Positions 17,238 through 28,700 of a stretch of DNA of 39,788 nt are shown in pieces. How positions within the stretch are numbered: position 1 is the stretch's first letter; every line of letters starts with the position of its first letter. The DNA comes from Lentzea waywayandensis (lineage in GTDB: Bacteria; Actinomycetota; Actinomycetes; Mycobacteriales; Pseudonocardiaceae), in NCBI RefSeq assembly GCF_900115955.1, contig NZ_FOYL01000027.1:1-39788 (forward strand), given 5' to 3'. The notes beneath the pieces were generated by a model. The model was not told where the DNA came from. It did not search any database and was given only the letters and a program-made list of their open reading frames with translations. The position numbers were made by a program, and so were the translations under genes.

Positions 17238-17591
17238 CTACTGCCAGGGGGAACAGTCGTAGCGTGTATAGCCCTTGCAGAGTTGGAACTGCCAAATATC
17301 GGCGCCGTAGCTATTGGTGCCTTCGTAGGAGGCCAGCCCTTCCACGCGGCCGGAGTAAAACCTCAACCAGACAGATGCGCCCCGGCCATCTTTGGTGCCG
17401 TCCCACACCCAAGCCCAGCTCTCCCAACCATCCCCCGGGTTATTATCGATTTGAGCTTGATCGCCCTTCCAGCTGATATACCTAATCCATTGGGAGGCCG
17501 ATGCTGAAGGCGCGGCCACACCAACCGTTGCGATGACCAACATGAGCGCGCTCGCGACTCGAATCACGTTCTTGACGTTCAGTACAATCAC
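17238..17591 (-). CDS. Small secreted protein, 117 aa, Trp-rich
   Basis: A Sec signal peptide covers about residues 1-33 (VKNVIRVASALMLVIATVG, then SASAS cleavage region). The mature part of about 84 residues is rich in Trp, Tyr, Gly and Asp (QWIRYISWKG, then WESWAWVWDG) and ends with LCKGYTRYDCSPWQ, where the two Cys may form one disulfide. This looks like a small compact beta-rich extracellular protein. The start is uncertain: GTG 17591 directly follows GAGGAGA, leaving almost no spacer. The upstream region to 17,840 is less GC-rich and likely contains the promoter. The family is not recognised. Its base use looks somewhat AT-richer than the neighbours. Confidence 0.75.
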   Translation of the reverse strand: MIVLNVKNVIRVASALMLVIATVGVAAPSASASQWIRYISWKGDQAQIDNNPGDGWESWAWVWDGTKDGRGASVWLRFYSGRVEGLASYEGTNSYGADIWQFQLCKGYTRYDCSPWQ

Positions 17592-17917
17592 TCTCCTCGT
17601 TCAAGTCCCAGCGAACGTCGGGACTTCCAATGGACCCTGACCAAATAGGTCAATGATTCAACGCCGGCAGCGTTACTTCGACACCCGACGGAAATACCGC
17701 CATGCGTATGACACAGGGCATACCATGAATACGTAGACCCGACGGCCGCGTCAAGTGTCTTCGCAAGTAATGTCCAACAGTGAACACGCTCTTGCCCTTT
17801 TTGCTCCCAGCGCGGTTGATGGATCATTGATGGCAACTTACAGCTGTGGAAGTAGACCTTCGCCGGGTGTTCTGATGGCGACAGGGAGTGACGCCGGATG
17901 GGATTTATGACTAGTGG

Positions 17918-18870
17918 TCACGAACGGGGATGGCCGATCAGATGGGGCAGGATGTTGTGGCATCCAGGGCAGGTCAGGACCGGGCATCGTCGTTCTCCGG
18001 GCAGTGATTTCAATGGGAAGCTCGGAGCAGTCAGACGAAACCTCGCGACAGCCATTTCGTCCGCAGGGTCCCAGCGAACACCTCGCTCACGGCGGCTCAG
18101 CTCGATCAAGCCATAGGCATGCTCCGACCTGGTCAGAGTTGTGACCGCGATACCCGCGAGCACCGGATGACGTGCGGGCGCCCACTTGTGCGGAGGTACG
18201 ATGATCGTCGGCTTCATCAGCTTCAACCCGTCGAACATCGCCTCGATCTCGTGGCGCTGCCGCGGGCACACCGGACCACCGACGAGCTTCGTAGCAGCCG
18301 CATCGTCGTTGAAGCACACGAGCCAGACGCAACGCCCGCGAACATGCTGTACCGGGTCATCTGCTGCCGCGCAGCGCTGCAGCAGATGACCCTCGTCTGG
18401 AACCAGGTGCAAGAGCCCGACAGCGACCACGCCGGTGGGGCGGGTGCGCATCGAGCGAATTGGTGGAATGGCACATCTCGATCAGCCACGGAGCGTCACT
18501 CACGCTGCGGCACAACAAATAGCGGCGCTCCGTGCCCGCGGTGACGAGCCTCAGCCGTTCGATCATCTCAGGGGCCGTGGTCGACGTGGACCACCCGGAC
18601 CATCGTCCCTGTCAGACCACCCAGGTCGTACGGCCTGCCCTCAGAGTCTGACCCCCCTCCAAGAACTGCGTGATCCCCCGGTCGACCATGAAACCGACCG
18701 CCTGCGCGCGAAAACCCGTTCCAACCGCAGCGCGCTTCGCGCCGCTGCGACAATGTCCTCGCCGGTATGTGCGGCCGCCATCCAACGCCCTTCCGGGAGC
18801 CATCGACGCCGACGTCAGCCACTGTGCTGTCAACACACCGTCGACGACCGAGCTGAGGTATCGGTAAGAA
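17918..18870 (-). pseudogene. SAM-dependent methyltransferase (DUF574-like), frameshifted remnant
   Basis: On the minus strand, FMVDRGITQFLEGGQTL (near 18,650-18,700) matches the 'F-GI-QFLD-GSG-PT' SAM-binding strand of this family. RVVHVDHGP (near 18,570-18,600), in another frame, matches the 'VVYVDNDP' strand that holds the ribose. VGLLHLVPDE (near 18,410) and RHEIEAMFDGLKLMKP (near 18,230) are the later conserved blocks. They lie in the right order but at least two frame changes are needed. The glycine-rich loop reads EGGQTL instead of D-G-S-G. The family is abundant in actinomycetes and its substrates are unknown. Boundaries are approximate; the longest single frame (17,918-18,451) covers only the C-terminal half. 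Confidence 0.48.
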
Positions 18871-19116
18871 CCGACGCCACCGCCGGCTCTGCACAACTTC
18901 TTCAGGCCCCACCCCTCCGGTGAAGCACGAACTCGCGCTCTCAGCGTGGACGGGCGGGACACGTCGGCCCACAGTTCGGATGAACCGCGACGCGTAAGGA
19001 CATAAGCGGTGCACCTGCGGAACACCGCTCTCGGTTGAGGATCTGCGACCTGCACGGAGTTGATAACCGTCAGGGCGCATCCGCCGCCCGAAAGGCCGAA
19101 GGTACCCCCGATTCCC
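18871..19116. other. Spacer beyond the T7SS-associated gene
   Basis: About 250 bp without a supported gene, between the methyltransferase remnant and the stop of the T7SS-associated gene. No clear hairpin was seen at the end of the giant-gene transcription unit. Confidence 0.3.
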
Positions 19117-19674
19117 TTACGTCGTAACGTTTTCCGCGAACACGTCACCGATCAGCCGGATCGATGCCGGCCCGCCAGGGTTGAACAGCACGTCCACGTC
19201 GTACTCCTGCAGCAGCTCACCCAGTTCCGCCGCAGTGACCTCGGCTCGCCAGTTGCCGGTCCGCACACGGAACCGCTGCGCCGGCGCCGTCGACACCAGC
19301 AGCGACGGCACGTCGTCCGGCGACGGCGCGATGATCGGCCGCCCGTCCTCGTCCAGCGCCACGTCGAACACACTCTCCCTGATCACCGCGAACAACGCGT
19401 CCGAATCAACCTCCCCGCGCATCAACAACTGCAACGTCGCATCCACCGGATCCGTCGGCGACCCCGGCTCGGACGGCCGGTAATCGGGATTCGCGCGGAA
19501 CCTCCCCATCGCACCATCACCGGTGACCAACCAACCCCCGACAACCGCCTCCAACGGCGGGCCCTCGAACTCGGCATTCCCGGCGTCGTCACCCGAGTCG
19601 GGTGCGGCAGGCTCGGGGGCCTGCCAGGCGGGGTCGATCAGGAACACCCACTGGTCATCGCCTGGCGTGGTCAT
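19117..19674 (-). CDS. T7SS-associated protein, candidate immunity or chaperone partner of the giant protein
   Basis: 185 acidic residues from ATG 19674, with AAGGA about 8 nt upstream. No signal peptide or membrane segment, so it is cytoplasmic. It starts GDDQWVFLIDPAW, then PPLEAVVGGWLVTGDG and FRANPDYRPSEPGSPTDPVD. The C-terminal half has an SseB-like look: VPSLLVSTAPAQRFRVR and ELGELLQEYDVDVLFNPGGP, the 'V-VNPG' ending seen in SseB-type domains. Proteins of this shape occur next to giant WXG100-related proteins in actinomycetes and are catalogued, as I recall, as 'type VII secretion system-associated protein'. It lies 68 nt downstream of the giant gene on the same strand and is probably co-transcribed. 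Whether it neutralises one of the enzyme modules, keeps the giant unfolded, or takes it to the secretion machine is not shown. Confidence 0.85.
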   Translation of the reverse strand: MTTPGDDQWVFLIDPAWQAPEPAAPDSGDDAGNAEFEGPPLEAVVGGWLVTGDGAMGRFRANPDYRPSEPGSPTDPVDATLQLLMRGEVDSDALFAVIRESVFDVALDEDGRPIIAPSPDDVPSLLVSTAPAQRFRVRTGNWRAEVTAAELGELLQEYDVDVLFNPGGPASIRLIGDVFAENVTT

Positions 19675-19742
19675 GTCTCATCCTTATCGTCGATCCCCTG
19701 GTGCGGAAGCTACAACCTGCGAACTCCGGTGGCCCGTCGGTG

Positions 19743-22700
19743 TCACGGTCCCGGTCCCCAGATGGCCAGCATCGCGGCGAGCGCATCGGAATTGCCGTTG
19801 CCTGCAAGCGTGGTCAGATGGACGCTGGCGGACGCGGCGCGGGCCCGCACGGCAGCCACCAGCCCGGCGACGTCCTCCATGCGTTCGAGCGCGGCGAGGG
19901 CGTCCTCGTTGTTGGCTTTCGCCAGTTCCACGAGTGCCGTGCGCGCCGCGACGACGTTCTTCTCCGCCAGCCTGGCGAGCGTGGGCACGTCACCCCTGAC
20001 GGCTAAGGCGTCTACCACCCGCTCGTCCCCCCTGATCGCCAGGCGCTCCAACTCTTTGAGTGCAGCCACAGTGCCAGCCTGAGCCAGGCCCTCGACGTCC
20101 GATGTACGGATCAGTTGGTCGATGGCGTATGTGTTCCCTCTTCGAGCACGCTCGTACAGCACATCTCGTGCCTCGGTGATACCCGCGGACACCAGCTTCG
20201 CAAGCGCATCAATGTGGCTCGTTGGGTGAGCCAGGATGGCACGCAGCGCTTCGGTGTTTCCGCCGATAGCCAGCTCGACCAATGCATCCCGCGCTAGTCC
20301 CACGCCGGCACTGCTGAGCCTTAGCAGGCCTGCCACGTCGCCGCGTTGGCGGTGCCCGCGCACGAGCGTTTCGCTCTCGACGATCGTGATCTCCACGCGA
20401 GCCGCCGACGCCCGGGCGGTATCCCTCGGCAGTGCGACTGGGGTGATCTGGGCGGCGGCGATCCCTGGAAAGGACCAGTCGGCCGCGAGCGTTTCCGGCC
20501 TTCCGACCGAATACATGTGGCTGAGGATGGCCGCGCGCAGTTCGCCCAGGGTGCGCACGGCGCGGAACCACGCCTTGGCCTCCGCATCCTTTTCCTTTTC
20601 CGCTTCCTTTTCCGCTCCCGAACCGAATGACCGCGCAATGCGGGCATAGCTGGTGAGGTGAAGCACGGGCGATGGATGGCCCGAGCCGCCAGTCTCCACC
20701 ACGAGCTGCGCGATCTTGTGCGCCATCCGGTCGAGGTCATTGTGGTTCAGGATCGTGTGGGACCTCCAGGCGTCCTTTTTCGAGGAATTCGGGTCGAGGT
20801 AGATGACCGCTTTCAGTGAGCTGAGGTCCCACACCACCTGTGGACGCAGACCAGGCGCGTTCATCCGCACCGGCGCGTAGGCCAAGCCGTTCTTACTGTC
20901 CCAGTGAGACTTGCCGGTCAACGTGAACCGTTCGTTGAACGAGTCGTCCGGCTCCCAGCTGTACTCGCGTCTCACTGTCAGCTTCATCGCGGTCACCACC
21001 GTGGTGATCTGGTCGCGCAATCTGGGATGGGCGATCGCAATTTTCCGCAACACCTCCTTGACGACGTCGTCCGCGTTCTCGTGTTGCTGCCCCGCCACTT
21101 CATGCAGCCCTGCCAAATTCAGCACTCCGCGTTGGCTCGTCACCTGAAAGCTAACGCTTTCGACCAAACCCTTGATCAACGCGATCGTGGCGCCGCGGTC
21201 GGCGGTGGTCGACAGCACGCCGACCGGCTTCGGCCCTGACGGCGCGTAGATCCAGTCCGAGTCGAGCGCTCGCTGAAGCTCAGCCACGTCGGCTTGATGG
21301 TTCCTCGGGAAGACGTTGAGATGGCCACCACCGGGCACCATCAGGCGAGGAGCACCCCGCTGGTCGAGCACGACGTCGAGCCCGTGGGTCGCCGCTGCCA
21401 CTTCGTGGACGTCCAGCTCGTGGTTCGAGCGCAGAACCTGGCCGAAGTTGACGACGAAGCTGTCGTCCTGGGGCGGCACTGCGGCGAAAGGCGTGATCAG
21501 CAACATCGACTGGGAGCGGGCACCGCCCTTCAGGTGTTCGGCGACGAGCATCCCGAACACGGTCGCATCAATCCACACGTCACCGATCGACTCGACGGTC
21601 ACGACTGCGGCCTTCTCGTCCGCGATCACGATCAACGGGTAGAACCCGTTCGTCTGCGGGCCCGCCGCCATGGTGCGCCTGGTGCCCATCTCGACCAACT
21701 GGACGTCCCCGACACCGAACTCGGCCAGCGCATTGAGCACCTCGGGCGACCAGGTGCCGATCTGAGACGGGAAGACGAGGCCACGGCTGGTGTCGCCGGA
21801 AGTCAGCGACGTCGGCTGGACATCGGCGACAGTGAACCACCGCACGCGGCCGGCAGCGTCCTTGCCCTGGACCAGGGGCCGGTTCCAGGGGGTCTCCTCC
21901 AGTAGCCGCGAGTAGGGCGTGGCCTCCAGTGCCTCGAAGGGTGCGAGCTGTTCGATCGACAGCAGGTCCGGGCCACCGAGCAAGTCGGCGATGTGGGCGC
22001 TCAGAACGCTGGGGGTTGAGCCGACCTTCCACGAGGTCTTCGACTCCGCCGCCGAACCGAAGCGCACCGTGACGTGGGCGTCCTGATCCAACGAGTCCAC
22101 GAGGAGCACCTGTACCCGGAACCAGTCACCGCTGTGAGGCAACCTGTCGGTGAAGCCGTATGCCTGATCAACACCGATGACGAGGTTGCGCCACAACGCC
22201 GCTCGCTGCTCCGGCGTTACGTTCGGCGCGACGTCGAGCCTGATCCTGAGCTGCGCTTCACGCATCCAGATGCCGGGATAGACCTCGATTCGGACGACGT
22301 CGTAGAAGATCCGGCCGCCTCTCCGCCCGACAGTCGTCTTCCGTGCAAGGTGCCGCACCTCGTCGAAGTCCCCCACACCGACCTTCGCCGAAGCCAGCGA
22401 CCACAGGTCCCTCTTGTGGCGCACGTCGAACATCGCGCGCGCGAACGCGAACACCAGCACTTCCGCAATGTCCGAGCTCGTCTTGCGGCGCAGTTCGCGG
22501 AAGACCGCGAGCACACGTTCGGCAGCCGTGAGGCCCCTCGCCTTCTCACCGGCGCTCGTCATCAACGCCAAAACCTCTGCGCGGTCATCCAGCGAGACCG
22601 CCGCTCCCGTGCCGCGCGTCGTCGGCCGGTACCTCCACGCGGTCTTGTACGCGGCGGCAAGCTCACCCACCAGAAGCTCCGTGTCGACAGCACCGAAGAT

Positions 22701-25700
22701 TCGCAGGTGGCCGCCGTCCGGCACGAACGGAAACTTCGCGTCTTTCGGCACCGGCATCGTGCCGACCGCCACACGGCGGTCGTATCCGAGTTCCGCCAAG
22801 CTCGTCTGGAGGGACTCCGCCAGCAGTTCTTGCTGCGCCATTCCCGAGTGCACGATCGTCGCCAGGAAGATCTTCGATCCGTCCTGGTGGCCGTCAAGAG
22901 CTCCGAAGAACTTGAGCAGATGCGCGAGCGCGTGCCCGTCCACGAGGAGGTACCCCCGCCCTGGCACGTCGACGAGAGCCCTGTGGTCATGAGTCAGCAC
23001 ACCTACCACGACCACCTCGGACCACGTGCTGAGGTAGTGGGTGAGCGTCCGCGCTCTGCGCCCAGAGGACCTCACCTCCTCGAGGTGTACATCCGTCGGC
23101 GTGTTCACACCCAGCCAGGAGGACAGCTGCCACTTCTCCGTCGAATGCTGGGGGAACAGATCCAGGCGGGTCAGCAGGCCGTCGAGGTACCACGGCCGGC
23201 GCTGCACCGCGCTCGCCGGCACGCGGACGTCGCCCAGCCATTGCCCGCCTTCGGAGAGATCCAGCCCCATGAAGAGGACATTCGCGACGTGGGCGGCACT
23301 CAGCTCGGGCGGGTTGGTCGCATTCGAGTAGACGTAACCCCGAACGAGTGAGCCCGCAGCCCTCCAGTTGGCCCTGGCAACGGTGCTGGGATGCGGGGAC
23401 TTGTTCGTCGCGGCACCGGACGGCTGGCTCTGCACGAGCTGTCCGAAAACCGGCTCGGGCGCACCGTTCGTGGGAGCGGTGCCGACGGACGACGCCGGAA
23501 CGGAGGTGCCGGCCTCGTCGACGGGTGGCATCACGACCAGGTCGTTCACGGCGACCGAGGCGAGCCGCGCCGCGATCCCGGTGAACACCTGCACGAACCG
23601 CGCCACGGGCACGGCCCCGACCTCCAGGTGCCCGGACTCGTCGAGCAGCTCGAACGCCTGCAAGATCCGCCCGGCTCGCTCGGACGCCTTCTCGTCCGTG
23701 CCCGCCACGGACGACATCACGCCGAACAGCGCACGGTCCACCTCGGGGTCATCGGCGAAGCGGGCCATCAGCAGGCCTGTGACGCCGCACAGTTCCAGCA
23801 GATTGTGCGCCTCGGCCAGGTCTGCCGCTCGCCGCACGGCGGAGTCGGCTCCCTCTCGTTGCTGCCTCGTCGCGACGTCCCGGACCACCTCCCGCAGTAC
23901 GGACTGGCGCACACCCATGTCGGCCCGCGACACCAGCGGTCCCAGAGCCTCGTACGCGGCCGGAGCGAGCACCCTCAGCCCTTCGGCGTTCCCGATGACC
24001 GCCAAGTCCCGCGCGGCGTCCATGTCACCCTGCTCGGCAAGATCTGCCAACGTGGTCACGTCGCCGTTCACGGCGATGTCGTCAAGCACCGTGCGGGCCG
24101 GGATGCTGCCCGCCACGACCGCTGCCACGAGCGCGCCCAGGTCGCCCCGGTCCGCCACCAGGTCGACGGCCGCCTGGTCGCCGTCGGCCGCGAGGCGGGT
24201 GATGCCCTCGTACGCCGACTCGTGACCCTTCCGCAGCGCCTCTCCGAGGCCGGCCGCGTCCTTGGTCCGCACCAGCGCCTCGATCGCGGCCGGCTGGCCT
24301 TCCCCCGCCAGTTCCCGGAGCAACGACTTCGCAACCTGGTGCGGCCGCGCCGGCACATCGACCAGGTCGGTGAGCGCCTCGATCGCCTTTCGGCCGCCCA
24401 GTTCCGGGTGGACGTCGACGTTCCCGATGCGCACCAGTGCGGCGAGCGCGTGCACCTGGTCTGAGCCCGCGAGTTCCACGAGTGCGTGGTGCGCGACGGG
24501 GTCGTCGGCCGCAGCGAGCCCGACCAACGCGTCGAACGAGGCGCGATGCCCCTGCCCCGCCAGGGCGGTGATCGCGTCGGTGTCTCCGGCGTCCGCCCGG
24601 TCGTACAGCGACGGCGTTACCGCGGCCGGGGTGTCGCCGTGGAGCACCACGTAGGTGGTGTCGCGCACCAACGAGGCCGGTTGCCCGCTCTCGACGAGCG
24701 CCGGTCCCGCCAGCACAGCGTGCTCAAGCAGCCAGGCCTCCCGCGGCACCAGCTGCGCGTCGGGGCGGTACAGGCCGTCCGACATCAGACCCCGGTCGCT
24801 GACCTGCCGGCTGAGCACCGGGCCGAGGACCCGTCCGTCACGCCCCCGGTGGACCGCGTCCTTCTTCGCGTTCTGGAAGAGCGCGGTGAACCGGTACGCG
24901 TCGTACAGGCTCAACGTGTGGCCGATCTCGTGCGCGAGCGTGGTGTCGATGTCGCTCAGGCCGAAGGAGTGCTGGCTGCTCGGCTCGCCGTCGGGGTGGA
25001 CGGCGACGTTCAGGGTCGCCTCGTCCGCCGAGTCGACGAACTCGACCCGCACGTGCAGCTGATCGCCGGACGGCAGGCGGTAGCCCTGGTTGTAGAACCA
25101 GTTCACGCCACGGTCCATCGCGTTCTTCAGCCCCTCGACTCGCGAGGCATCCGCGTCCTCGGGCATTTGCAGGAACACCTTGACGGTGAACTCCTTCACC
25201 CACCGGCTGGGTGCGACCTCCATGCGTCTGAGCTCGAAGGCGGCCTCGGTCTCCCGGAAGGCCGGGCCGAGCACGATCTTCGGCCGGGCACCGGGCTCAT
25301 TGCCCGGCACGATCACGGACTGGTCGGAGACCGAGAACGGGGCCGTCCGGATGACCGCGGGCGTGGCCTTGTCGCGCAGGTGCTCCCACAGGTCGCGGTG
25401 CAGGGGCTGGTCCGGCTCCATCCAGTCGGCGGTGCTCGCCGTGCTGTGGCGCCAGCTCTCGTCGTCGAGGACCATGCGCTTCGGCGACTTTATGTCATGA
25501 CTATCGGTCTCGGCGTCGACGACCGGCACGGCCTCGGCGCTCAGGGTTCCAGCCCTTACGTCGGTCGGTACCGCGCTCACCTGCGGTTGAACGAGGGAAC
25601 GCCCCGGAGTCGACGTCACCGGCGGAAGCGTCAGGGTCACGGTGGCCGTCGCGGCCGGTGCGGGAGCGGTCGAATCCGGAAGGACCGTGCCCGACACATC

Positions 25701-28700
25701 GTCCGTCACGATCAGGTCCGGCGACAGCGCGATCTCGTCATCAGCGGACAACGACTGGAGCTGCCGGCCGACCAAGTGGCGCAGGTGATCCCTCGTCTGC
25801 TTCGCGCGCTCGGTGGCCGTGGTGAGGACATCGCCCTCGTCCCCGTCGGCAACGCCCGCCGACGCACGGCCGATGATCTCAGTGGTGGGCGGGGCGATCC
25901 CGTCCTCCGCGTTCTCGATGGCGATCTCCGCCGTCGTGCGCGCGAAGTCGTCGTGTGACGCGTGCTCCTCCACCAGGTTGGTCGACGCGTCGAAGTGGAC
26001 TTCGAGCGGCGCGGGCGCGGGGACCTCGCCCGTCCGCCGCGGCGCCGACTCGCCCAGCGGCACCAGTGTGACCGGCCTGCGCACCTCCCCCGTCAGGTGA
26101 TCCCACACGGACTTGCCCGTGACCGTGAAGCGCGACCGCGCCAGAGCGTTCAGCGGCACCTTCGTCCACGACCCGTCCTTCGAACTGTTCTTCTTGCGGT
26201 TCGTCAGCGTCCGGACCTCGTCGGACCTCGAGTCCTCCGCGATGACGGCCAGCACCACGGCCAGCACCAGGTCGGGCCGTTCGTGCGCTTCCGCTCGCAG
26301 ATAGGCCTTCGCCAGATCGAGGTCGCCGTCCCTCGTCTCCACCGTGTGGAGGAGGTACTCCACGATGCCCTTGACCAGCGTCAGCGTCAGAGCGCGGTCG
26401 GCAAGCCTGGTTTTCCCTCCGGCCGCCGGTCCCGTTCCCTTCGGCGCGTACTTCCAGTCCGACAGCGCCGCGGCCACGAGCTCGGCCACCACCGCGTCAT
26501 CCCCCGACTCGGTGGTCGGGTCGGCAACGTTCACGTGCCCGCCGTCGAGCACGTAGAGCGTTCCGTCCGTTTCGTGGTCCTCGTGCACCAAGATGTCCTG
26601 GGACCCTCCGGCGAGGCGCACCTTTCGGCCGCGGTCTGTGAACAACCGCTGCACCATGTGCATGAATCCATGATCCTCGGGGAGCCCGGAGATCGAGCAG
26701 GACGCCAGAAAGACCAGGCTGTCGTCTGGAGCGCCGTCGAGCACCCCGGAGTCCTCGGCGACCTCGACCCAGGTCGATGGCTCGACGGTGACGGCACCGA
26801 TCGCGGCGACCCAAAGCTCGCCCACGGTGTTGAAGCCGTGGAACCCCATAACCCTGGTGGTGTCGCCGTCGAGACCCGGCAGCTGAACGGGCATCCGACG
26901 GGTGTTGGTGGCGTCCATCAGGAACAATGCCGCGGCCCGGTCACGCCTCGACACCCAGTTCGGCAGCCCAGGCATGCCGGTGAAGAGCGCACCGATGGCA
27001 CTGCCGTCGCGCGTCACCAGGTTCTTGAACACCTGGTTGCTCGTGAACACCCGCCGCCGGCCTTCTCGGTCCACTCCGGACAACCACTGCCCGGAGGCCG
27101 GGCCGGGCAGGTCGGTGTGTGCCAGGCCCAGTAGCCCATCAGGAGACGAGTTGGCCTCCAGCAACGACAGCTGCAGGTCCGTCACGGTCGTGGCGGCGTC
27201 CGGGTCGAACGCGCCGAGCATGTCGGCGATGCCCTGAGCGAGTTCCTCTGGGCTGCGGTCGAGTTCTCCGCTGTAGACGTCGACCTCGATGTGAAAGGTC
27301 CAGTCGTGTGCGGCCTTGACCACCTGCACGCGCAGGTGGTCACCGGACGAGGGCAGTACCAGGCCTCGGTTGAACGTGCTCTCGACACCGCGCTGCATCG
27401 CACGCCAGAACTCGTCGCGCTCCTCCTGCTTCAGATTCTCCTCGAAGATCGTATACAAGTTGAGCGTGACCTCGCGGACCCACACCCCCTGCTCGACCTC
27501 GATCCGTCGCACGTCGAAGGCCACCGGGCCGCGCGGTGATTCCAGGCTCACCGCGTTCACCGGCGCCTTGGACCTGTACCTGTCGAGTTCGGCCGACCTG
27601 TCCACGTGCGGAGGAGCTGGAGTCGCGGGTGTCGCCTCGTCGTCGTCCGGCAACGACTCGTCGACCTCGGTCAGCGTCGGCATCGGCGCCAGGGCGAGGG
27701 TGTGCGGGCGTTGTGCGGTCGGGCGGTTCGCCTGTTCAGCGCCGAACCCGCCGGGCCTGCGGCGAGTGCCGAACGCCTGGCTCAACTCCTCGGAGATCGT
27801 CCGCGCCCGCTCGCGGCCCATGTCCAGGGTGTCGCCCCTCGCCGCCGCGATACGCAACGCATTGGCCACGATGTAGCGCATGTGCTCGTACAACTTGCGG
27901 TACTCGTCCGCTTCGTACGACAGGTCGAGCCGCGAGGGTGGCGGCTCGTGCCGGGACCTCATGATGTCGCTCGCAATGCCCAGAACGAAGTCGCGCTTCG
28001 AGTCCGACAACGCGTCGACGTTGTTCTTGGCGTCGATGAGCCTCGGCTTCCATCGCCGGACGGCTGCCTGCTTCGTGATCGGGTACCGCGTGCCGTCGAG
28101 GACGCTCGTGGTGATGGTCGCCGATGGCCTGGCCTGCACACCAGGGTAGAGCTCAGCACCGTTCACGCCCGACATAGGAACGATCTCCGGCCCGTCGGCG
28201 AACGGCACGGGGAAGTTCGGCCCGAACAGCGCGGCCTCCTGCCGCACCATTTCGATCAGGTAGCCACGGAGGTTGCCGGCCATTGCCCTGGCCACGTGCG
28301 CGCCGAGGCGGATGAACTGCCCGCCCAGCTGGCTGAAGGCGTGAGCCTCGATCGAGGCGATCGGCGGGCCGTGGCCCTCCAGTCCGAGTTCAGCCGTCGC
28401 CTCCACCCACCATCTCGCGAGTTCCTTCAAGCCGGCCGATGGCACGACTACCTCATCTTGGAACGAGGTCTGATGTGCGTCGACGTGGAACTGTGCGAGA
28501 TCGGTCTGTGGTGCGGTCGAACCAGGTGGGAGAAGGCGGCCAGGGCGCACGACCGAAACGGCACGACCGGCCTGGTCACGGCTCCAGGTGCCCTTGCCGG
28601 TCACCGCGATCCACGCCCGCGCCGCCTCGGGCAGGCGGACGACCACCCATCCCGAAGTGGTCTTCACGGCGTCGGTCACCGAGCGAACCGCGCTGACCGC

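Noticed and set aside
24486..25958. A 490-codon open frame on the plus strand inside the giant gene
   Set aside because: It is antisense to well-conserved domains (zincin, OmpA-C-like), is rich in Arg and Val by mirror composition and has no recognisable motifs. Long antisense frames are common in very GC-rich coding DNA.
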